A DNA stretch of 64,000 nt, taken from NCBI RefSeq assembly GCF_026213295.1, contig NC_079418.1, positions 9,932,752 through 9,996,751 on the forward strand, read 5' to 3'. Made by a program: the position numbers and the translations under genes. Under the pieces are notes generated by a model, which did not search any database, was not told the DNA's origin, and was given only the letters and a program-made list of their open reading frames with translations. Positions 57,500-64,000 of this stretch are shown here, piece after piece (within the stretch, counting starts at the first letter, position 1; each line of letters begins with the position of its first letter). This DNA is from Gadus chalcogrammus. Taxonomy: Eukaryota > Chordata > Actinopteri > Gadiformes > Gadidae.

Positions 57500-58061
57500 T
57501 AGGATTGCCGCGGTGTGGACATTTTCACACCGAGTAATACGCTCATGTCTACACCGGTATTACCAGTATAAACGGGATTAACTTTGAAACTATAGGTCAA
57601 CCACCATCTTCTCCGTCAACTCCCCTCTCACGCTCGGTGACAGCGGGTGACAGCGGCTGGCAGCGCGCCAATTCTCGGCGTCTGATAACGTTGTATAATA
57701 TAATTTTATATATCATAATATCACGGCCAAAAAGCTCTGTGCGCCTCCGGATGGCCGTAGCGCGGGGAGCTCACGTAGGGATTGGGCTTCGCGGGGTTTG
57801 TTTACCGGCGTTGCTATGGTTACCGGTCTTTTAATGAAGCACGTCATTTCTCGGCGCGAAAATTCTCCCGCACAGAGCAGAACTGTAGCCTATTCTACAA
57901 ATTATAATTTTCTTAATTATAATTACATTATTCATTTTTACTGAATTTGTTTTTTATTACTGAAAATAAATAAATAAATAAACCTTGTGTTGCCGGTGTG
58001 CAACACCGAATAATCAGTGTTGGCCTCAACACCGGTAATACCGTATACCGCGGCAACCCTA
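57500..58061. mobile_element. hAT MITE nested in the Harbinger element
   Basis: The ends TAGGATTGCCGCGGTGT and TACCGCGGCAACCCTA are inverted, flanked by ATTGAAAC on both sides (57492-57499 and 58062-58069). Subterminal 'accggtaatacc' words repeat. A segment inside (about 57708-57740, 'taatatcacggccaaa') is shared with the dispersed repeats at 20075 and 53040. Confidence 0.93.
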
Positions 58062-58072
58062 ATTGAAACAAA

Positions 58073-59307
58073 TCAATGAGAACTTGAAGAATGCCACATA
58101 AATAAATTGGTTTGCGTTACTTTGATCTCTGTCTTGTTTTTAACCAAAAAATAAACGTATTGCTTACCCTTTAAATATTTGAAGAGCCGAATTAAATCCT
58201 CCCTTCGTCGTAGAGCTTGAGCATGTGGCGCCTGTGGCCAGGGATCTCTGGGCATCGGGTCATCTGGCTGCAGGTCGGCAAATGGCACTCCATTTGCCAG
58301 CACAATATTATGCATAACCCCACATGCTAAAATAATATTGCAGGTCTTTTCTGGGCTGTAGAGCAACGTTCCCCCCGCTGACCCGATGGACATCCACCTG
58401 CCCTTGAGTAGGCCTATACATCGCTCCACTGTTGCCCTTGTGCGCGTTTGAGCGCTGTTGAAGTCGCGCTCCTGATCCGTGTTCGGATGAGCCAGAGGAG
58501 TTATTAGGTACTCGTTCAGGGCATAGCCTTTGTCACCTAGATGAATCACATCAAACTTTTAGTGCGATGTCTTAAACGTTTTTCAAGAGAAAAAAAAGTG
58601 TGACTGCAGCGTAACTCACCGAGGAGATGACTCTGACCATGTAGTGCGCCCTGATGTAGACGATGCCCAACGTTTCTATTTTGGAAAATAAAAGAATCGT
58701 GCGTGCCCCCAGGCCATCGGTCTACCATGTTCAGGATTGACATTCTGGCATCGCAAATAATCGGAACATTAACTGAATGGTAGCTTTTGCGGTTGATGTA
58801 CGCGTAATCATTAATAGATGGTGGCTTCATACGCACATGGGTACAATCAACCGCACCAATCACATTTGGAAACCTAGCAATAGCATAAAAATCCCGTTTG
58901 ATTCCAGTTTGCTGATCGTTATTATATGGGAATTTAATATAACGTTCGGAGAGGGACATTATAGCTGCCAAAACTGCTGGCATGGTTCGGCTAATACTTG
59001 GCTGGGAAATACCAGACCTGTCCCCGATCTCCCGCTGAAAGGTCCCGGTGGCCAAAAACCCCAAGGTAGAGCACACCTGCACTGGCACAGGTATTGCGTT
59101 TGATCGCCTAGTTTCTCGCCTTAACTGTGGCTCCAAAGCATTGCATAGCTCCATCAGGAGATGCCTTGGGAGACGACTCAAGAGCCATTCATCGCTCTCC
59201 ATAAAAAGATCAGCGCGGTCTCGAAAAACTCTCGTCTTAGACGTGCGTTGAGGTCCTCTAACAGAGCCAGATCTGCCATCGCTGAGACTCGACCGCCTAT
59301 TTGGCAA
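58073..59307 (-). CDS. HARBI1-like Harbinger transposase, two exons, 383 codons
   Basis: DDE nuclease that cuts and integrates the element. The minus-strand join is 59307-58620 (exon 1, phase 1) and 58536-58073 (exon 2). The donor is CTCG|GTGAGT and the acceptor ATTCATCTAG, giving a continuous frame of 1152 nt. Features in order: start MPNRRSSLSDGRSGSVRG; an N-terminal helix-turn-helix region (GDRSGISQPSISRTM); FPNVIGAVDCTHVRMKPP with the first catalytic Asp; MVDRWPGGTHDSFIFQNR; after the splice, GDKGYALNEYLITPL with the second Asp; and TRATVERCIGLLKGRW with the catalytic Glu. The length fits the family (~350-400). No lesion was found by hand translation. The original Myb partner reads in the opposite direction. 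Confidence 0.88.
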
Positions 59308-60769
59308 AGCTCCTGTTTATATAGACAGCTGAATAAACATTTCACCTGTCACATTCTAATTATTTTCATAGCAATACTGTTTTTAATTGTTTGAACGGCT
59401 GGGCTAATTCCAATTTATTTAGTAATTAATACAGATGTGCAACATGGGCTACTTGTGCTGCACTATTCATCAGTGAAAAACATGTATGTTGCGCCAAAAA
59501 AACTTGCGTACACGAGCTCAGACCTGACGTGAGATTTCGTCGCAGCCTGCGCTCACGTTCAAATTGATAAATGCCAAGCTCAACGTTGAAATGAGCGTAC
59601 GTCCATTTTACGCACGTTTTCTGTCGTACGCTCGTTTGATAAATGAGGGCCACTATCTCTGAGGATCAAACTGGCTTTATCAAGGGTCGGCACTCATTCT
59701 TTAATATCCGAAGGCTCTTAAATATTGTCAATACCTCTGGCCCTTCTCTGTTCCCGGAGTTCATTATCTCCTTAGATGCAGAGATGGCCTTTGACTGGTA
59801 GAGTGGGGGTATTTATTTGCAATTTTAGACAAATTTGGGTTTGGTGACACATTTATTTCATGGATTAGGCTGCTCTACTCCTCCCCCTTGGCCTACGTCT
59901 CCACAAACTCTCCATACTTCCCACTTTCCAGGGGAACGCGACAGGGGTGCCCGCTATCTCCGCCACTTTATGCCATGGCAATTGAGCCCCTTTCAATAGC
60001 GCTTAAAGGAGCATTTCACCGGTGGAGGCATGAATATGTATTGAAATTGGGTCCTATATGTAGTCTCGTAATGAAATAAAGGTCTATTTTGGTGCCGTCT
60101 TGACCGAGAAAAGGCAGAAAGTGACTTTTTGTCGCTTGTGGATTGAAGACAACTCCCACCATGCACCCCGATGCACAGCTTCGCAGGCCACTCCCACTGA
60201 TCTAGATCTCCGCCTATCAGAGACCTTGCGGTTCCGTCTACCCAGCTGGTACCGCCAGCTGATTACCGACAGGTGGAAAATCAATTCAAACCACATTTCT
60301 AGTGAACTCTGGTGAAGTCATTAGCAAATTACCCCTCGTTTGTACTTCTTTCTTGTGATATGGTGAACTTTTGCATGGTGCTGGGATGTTCCAGCAGGAC
60401 AAGGAAAGGACAAGCAGTTTGTTTTCATCGCCTACCAATAAGAGATTTGCAACGTTGCAAACAGTGGCTACGGGCTATCAATCATCCGAATTTTGGAGAA
60501 GACACAGCCATGGAAGGCATAAAACTGAGGAAGGTTTGCAGCTTCCATTTCAAGCCAGAAGATTTCGAATTAAATGTCCTGGGAACGAAGAGAGCAGCTC
60601 TTTTGAACACCGCAATTCAGTCAGTATTTACAGTTCCATATGACGATGAACAGCCCGGGATGTCTACAACTAGCAGCGCTAAACGCATGTGCCTGGAGGT
60701 AAGACTCACTCAACTGTATAACTGATTACAGACACTGATCATCATTGATTGCTGAAATCAGTGCTGCTA

Positions 60770-61428
60770 TTAGGGCTGGCCCGAATGCCATTTTTCAGGC
60801 TACGAATACGGGTTGGTTTTTCCGAGCGAATATTCGAATACTCGTTCCAGAAAGAAAACCCATCAAAAACAACATTAATATTCCCTATATTCTCCCTGGA
60901 ACCGATTTTGACAGTATCTGCATATTTTGTTAAAGATTTAATAGCTTTTGAACGTTAATTAGTAGGCCTAAGTAGGTTGAAGTTCCTTAGTTTTTCCCTG
61001 GGAATGCGACAGCTGTTGCTCCGTTCCAAATCAGCTGTTCTCTGCCATTTCAGCCCTTACGGGAGCTTTTCAATTCATCCTGGAACGTGCATCTTTTCAG
61101 GGAATTTGTACAATAAATCCATAACAAATACAGAATATTGATTGTCTTATGTGTCCATATTATATCCATTATATTGACCAGGTATTCCCAAGACGCTCAC
61201 GCTCTGCAGCAAGCCAGTCACAGTTGATTGGCGCGGCGCTGTACGGCGAACGTAAACAACTAAGCTAAGGTTTTAAGTATTACTTTTCCTCCAGAGATCC
61301 CGCTAATGTTGTGTTATGAAGTAAAGGGAAACAAGATATCTATTCTTCCTCCACCTCTCTCGCTTCTCTGCTTGGTGTCGCTGACGCTTATAGTTTGCCT
61401 CCCTCGCTCTGGTAACGTCACGTACGTG
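60770..61428 (+). repeat. Dispersed repeat X, 3'-truncated copy
   Basis: Begins 'ttagggctggcccgaatg' with AATATTCGAATACTCG words near the left end, and matches 40066-40668 from 'gaatactcgttccag' on. It stops at 'gtcacgtacgtgaa', where a Harbinger relic begins, and lacks the 3' terminus that copy 40066-40760 retains. TAGGGCTGGCCCGAAT ends would fit a hAT MITE. Confidence 0.88.
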
Positions 61429-62628
61429 AAGAAAAAAACTGTCTTACGCACAAATAAATTCAGATGTATCAAAGTGTGCGAACGCATGGATCCAAGCACG
61501 TTTCTTTTGTACATCTCGATCAACGTGGAATTGAGCGCACATGCCGAGGTGCCAAACTCCTCCCTGTCCACGCCCTCATTTAAATATGCAATTTCATTTA
61601 AATAGGCCTCTGGACCTGAGATTCACCTCTTAATCCGATCACCTGGCACCATGAACAGAGGCAAAAAAACGAAACTTCACGGAGTCTGAGCTCGAGATTT
61701 TGCTCCACGAGGTAGAAATGCGCAAGCATATGCTATTGGAACCCTGTCAACAGGGATAAATGCAAAACAAAAGAGAAGTGAGTGGGAGTGTGTTTGCGAG
61801 GCCGTCAATGCAGTGGGGTCTCAGCAGCGCACACTCTGAAATTAAAAAAAAGTGGTCAGACCTCAAGGTGGAGGTGAAGCGGAGGGTTTCTGCCCACCGC
61901 CGAAGCGTGACCGCAACAGGTGGGGGGACGGGAGTGGGGGAACTCTCCCCCTTCGATTTGAGAGTGGCCGCTTTGATCGGTGACACAGCTCTCACCGGAG
62001 TGGTGGGAGCCCATGAAGGGGACGCCGATCATCCCCAAGGTAAATATGCTGAAGTCATAAATGCTGTAATTATACTGGTCATACAATTGGCTGCTTGCAA
62101 TACACATAAATCGTGCGTAAAGATGCCAGGATATTAAAGACTGACTCGTGTTTATTAACTTAATTTTTTTATTTTTGAATAGACAAGCAAGGAGAGGGCA
62201 CGGATTGCTCCGTCGGCCCCGGCGTCTCCTCCGTCGGCCCCGGCATCTCCAGCGCCCTTCGGATTTGACCATTTGCGATGTCCTCTAACAACGCTAACGC
62301 AGCCATTTTTAAAACAATTTTCTTCATCCATTGCGCATGCTTTTATAGCCACCCATATAATTGCAAGGTGTGTTAATTGTTCATTAGTGTGTCTCTGATG
62401 TGCAAATCACTGAGTCATTGTTTTCACCTTTTTTCCCAGTTTCCCAGCGTCACCTCTAAGTGTCGCCAAAGGAACAATAGCTGTAGAAACATGCGTACGA
62501 CAGCTCTGGAGCTGGCGTGGGGACCGCACATTTTTACGGTCATTTCACGTTTTGTACATCTGAACGTGAGCGTGGAAAAGGACGTACGCCACGTTTTTGT
62601 GCGTACGCAACCTTAGTACATGAGGCCC
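61429..62628 (+). mobile_element. Degenerate Harbinger element with Myb-like relic
   Basis: The right end 'tgcgtacgcaaccttagtac' followed by 'atgaggcccc' is a Harbinger-type terminus. The left part retains only subterminal 'ttacgcacaaataaattcag'. At 61651-62040 a Myb/SANT-like frame (MNRGKKT, then SELEILLHEVEMRKHMLL, then SEIKKKWSDLKVEVKRRVSA) is readable across several frameshifts; GELSPFDLRVAALIGDTALT parallels the intact copy at 56646. The nuclease gene is missing. It is related to, but distinct from, the element at 56421. Confidence 0.75.
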
Positions 62629-62639
62629 CAGGTTACTGC

Positions 62640-63120
62640 TAGAGCTTTTGCTACTCGGCTCCTCGGTCGGCAGCTACCCCACAAAACCCGAGATGAATTA
62701 TTATGGATAAGGTTATGTCAGAATATGTTTACTGTTACATGACGGCACATTAGAACAACATGCAACAAAAACATGCGAAAGACGGCAGCTTTACTTTGTA
62801 AACAGCCAACTTATAACTCATTCGTTTGGTTCACGCGACGGCACTGTAGCTTTGCGCGCACATCTTGACGACCGATCTCACCCACTGACCCATTGATTTC
62901 AGTGGTAACTCAGCAACCACAATCAAACGACAGACATGCAGGCAATTTGTTGTGCAGTAGCCCACTGCACAACGCATTGCCGGCATGGCTGTCATTTCAT
63001 TGTGGTCGTAGGTGTTGTTGGTTGCTGAGTATTCTATCGACGTTTGCTGTTATCGATGTTCTACGATGTTTCACGTATGTTAGTTTTATGTTATTAAAAT
63101 GTTTATTGATCATATCTCAT
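62640..63120. other. Rest of THAP-gene intron
   Basis: No coding similarity was seen. A degenerate block at 62880-63000 with 'tcagtggtaactcagcaacc' and 'gttggttgctgag' forms a loose inverted pair that could be a small MITE. Confidence 0.35.
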
Positions 63121-64000
63121 TTCAGACTCTAACAACGTCTGCTGCAGCTTTGTTCTCGTCGTCAGAAGATGAGGAAGACCAGTCGGCGCCACTGATGTCA
63201 ACACCAATGGAGAATCCTCCCTCTGGCAGAGCACAGTTTGTAAGTTTGTACAGCATATTGTCTGTAATGGAATTGTAAAACTACTGCAATTTGTGGAATT
63301 TAACATTGAAAATAAACCTCTTTTTGTTTTATAGTCACCAGGCCTCGATACCAGTGCCAGTAGCCTTGAAGTTGGTGAAACCGACGAAAGCTATCGGCCT
63401 GAATCAACCCTCACCCCCACATCGGCGTCGTCATCAGAGGATGAAGGTGTAAAGGACTGGCGTGAAAAGAAGATTATTGTCAATGAATCCAGCCTCATGT
63501 CACTATTCAAATTTTGCCAGATGTGTGGGAAACCGATTTCATCGAAGACCATCTTTGATTCTGGGGCACTTGGACATCTTCACCTGACGTAAGGGGAATG
63601 CCAGAGGTTAATCTCCTTTCAGCTGCAGCTGTTCTGTTCAGGGGCGGCACATACACAGAACTCTCAGACTGGTGCCAAACCATGGGTCTCCAAATGATTG
63701 GGCAACTACGTTCTATAACATTCAGAAGGCGTACTTGCACCCGGCTATTGAGAACGTCTATAGGGAGAAAAGAACAGAACTCTTGGCAAGAGTTTATTTG
63801 GAACAGGAAGATGGGAAGAGGCCACATTTGGCAGGTGATGGCCGATGTGACTCGCCAGGCTTCAATGCAAAATACTGCCACTACACCTTTTATGTTGGAC
63901 GACACAAAGGAGATACTCCACACAGAACTGGTGCAGGTAAGATACATATAAATGGATGCAGAATAACAATAATGGAAAATTAATCTTTCTATGTTGAACA

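Larger units (their letters stand above)
56421..59651. mobile_element. PIF/Harbinger transposon, nearly complete
   Basis: GGCCCTCATTTATCAAACAA at the left is complemented by the right end TTTGATAAATGAGGGCC. Flanking triplets ATT (56418-56420) and ACT (59652-59654) fit a 3-bp TSD with one later change, since the LINE frame (LPQ-I-ISEDQTG) is restored if one copy is removed. It carries the two proteins expected of the superfamily in divergent orientation: a Myb/SANT-like protein (+) and a DDE nuclease (-). A 562-bp hAT MITE has inserted at 57500-58061. Confidence 0.92.
54238..60005 (+). mobile_element. L1-type LINE, interrupted and truncated
   Basis: An ORF1-like region (54238-55147), a G-rich spacer (55160-55790) and parts of an ORF2 reverse transcriptase (about 55796-56420 and 59652-60005) follow in order on one strand. 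The endonuclease domain and the first part of ORF2 are missing. Inside the RT region a Harbinger transposon splits the sequence at 56421-59651, and a TTAA-flanked THAP element cuts it at 60003-60006. The remaining 3' half, if it exists, would lie beyond the window. Confidence 0.85.
55796..60005 (+). pseudogene. L1 ORF2 reverse-transcriptase relic (split)
   Basis: Left part: KKRLDLQSEFNPLSTRTAER, then VDEVKEAIRSMQSGKAPGSD and GYGTEFYKTFSDKLAPILLD (RT fingers), with stops near 56239 and a frameshift before YYRPISLLNIESKIIAKVLA. After the Harbinger insertion the reading resumes with ISEDQTGFIKGRHSFNIRRL, LDAEMAFDW and the RT motif RGTRQGCPLSPPLYAMAIEP, ending where the next element begins. Catalytic F/YxDD and the C-terminal domain are absent from the window. 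Confidence 0.82.
60360..63945 (+). pseudogene. THAP-domain transposase gene, broken, right-truncated by window
   Basis: Exon 1 (60360-60698) encodes a THAP zinc domain: MVNFCMVLGCSSRTRKGQAV (C-x4-C), HRLP, W, then KVCSFHFKPEDF (C-x2-H). After a 2.4-kb intron, exons 63126-63239 (acidic, SSSEDEEDQSAPL) and 63335-63588 (SLFKFCQMCGKPIS) follow. From 63598 the frame reads PEVNLLSAAAVLFRGGTYTE, but the residues expected between appear deleted, with an in-frame TAA just after 63588. A further frame change near 63700 leads to TTFYNIQKAYLHPAIENVYR and LAGDGRCDSPGFNAKYCHYT, a conserved D-containing motif of this transposase group. It ends at a donor (GGTGCAG|GTAAGA) near 63938, with later exons outside. 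Not functional as read. Confidence 0.72.
60007..64000 (+). mobile_element. TTAA-flanked THAP (Kolobok-like) transposon, runs off right edge
   Basis: The LINE reading stops at TTAA (60003-60006), followed by AGGAGCATTTCACCGGTGG, a plausible 5' terminus. A THAP-domain gene then follows on the same strand. TTAA target and THAP-containing transposase are the known pair of properties of the Kolobok superfamily. The right end is outside the window. The first intron has been invaded by repeat X (60770-61428) and a Harbinger relic (61429-62628). Confidence 0.65.

Overview
This 64 kb window is nuclear DNA from a ray-finned fish, most likely a teleost. The evidence is split genes with GT/AG introns, AT-rich intergenic DNA, many (CA)n tracts, a short 'CATTTAGCAGACGC...' repeat that is common in teleosts, and coding families that I know mainly as multi-copy or transposon-derived genes in fish. 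I cannot name the species. I found no securely identifiable single-copy host gene; nearly everything recognisable is mobile DNA, its relics, or multi-copy gene families that behave like cargo of large DNA transposons.

Layout. 1-2.6 kb: no gene, but a TATA-like promoter and possible 5' leader exon. 2.65-7.1 kb: broken multi-exon KDZ (Kyakuja-Dileera-Zisupton) transposase gene. 7.1-11.4 kb: Tc1 fragment, a hAT MITE, a 90-bp palindrome and a deleted hAT element, with exact 8-bp target-site duplications (TSDs) on both hAT insertions. 11.58-18.51 kb: a region bounded by inverted CACAGTAAAAAA ends and TA. It contains a foldback element, a multi-exon uncharacterised gene with one internal stop, a hAT MITE, and a small C2H2 ORF. 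18.5-22 kb: dispersed repeats, a MITE and a TTAA-flanked element. 22-30.4 kb: pieces of a Ulp1 (C48 peptidase)-like gene, interrupted by one hAT MITE inside a coding exon and by a complete hAT transposon (24.4-28.4 kb). That hAT gene reads open through eight exons (642 codons). 30.4-33.3 kb: decayed ZMYM-like hAT. 33.9-38.1 kb: hAT MITE, 5' part of a Ty3/gypsy retroelement (LTR plus broken gag), repeat arrays, another MITE. 38.3-40.1 kb: a possible signal-peptide first exon (+) and an unknown minus-strand gene with a 30-bp coding minisatellite. 40-44.5 kb: truncated repeats, MITEs, a tRNA-Met-like sequence, an orphan coding relic. 45.0-49.3 kb: a DUF4806-type gene with a recent ~555-bp tandem duplication of two exons and a hAT MITE in an intron. 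50.3-53.5 kb: hAT relics and second copies of the repeats seen at 19-20 kb. 54.2-60.0 kb: L1-type LINE, split by an almost complete PIF/Harbinger transposon (56.42-59.65 kb) that itself carries a hAT MITE. 60.0-64 kb: a TTAA-flanked THAP transposase gene (Kolobok-like) that cuts the LINE and runs off the right edge.

The main story is repeated nesting: short TSDs, retained reading frames and paralogous empty sites allow the order of insertion to be read directly. The most promising unclassified item is the 6.9 kb TIR-bounded region at 11.6-18.5 kb, whose gene content does not match a transposon type I can name.
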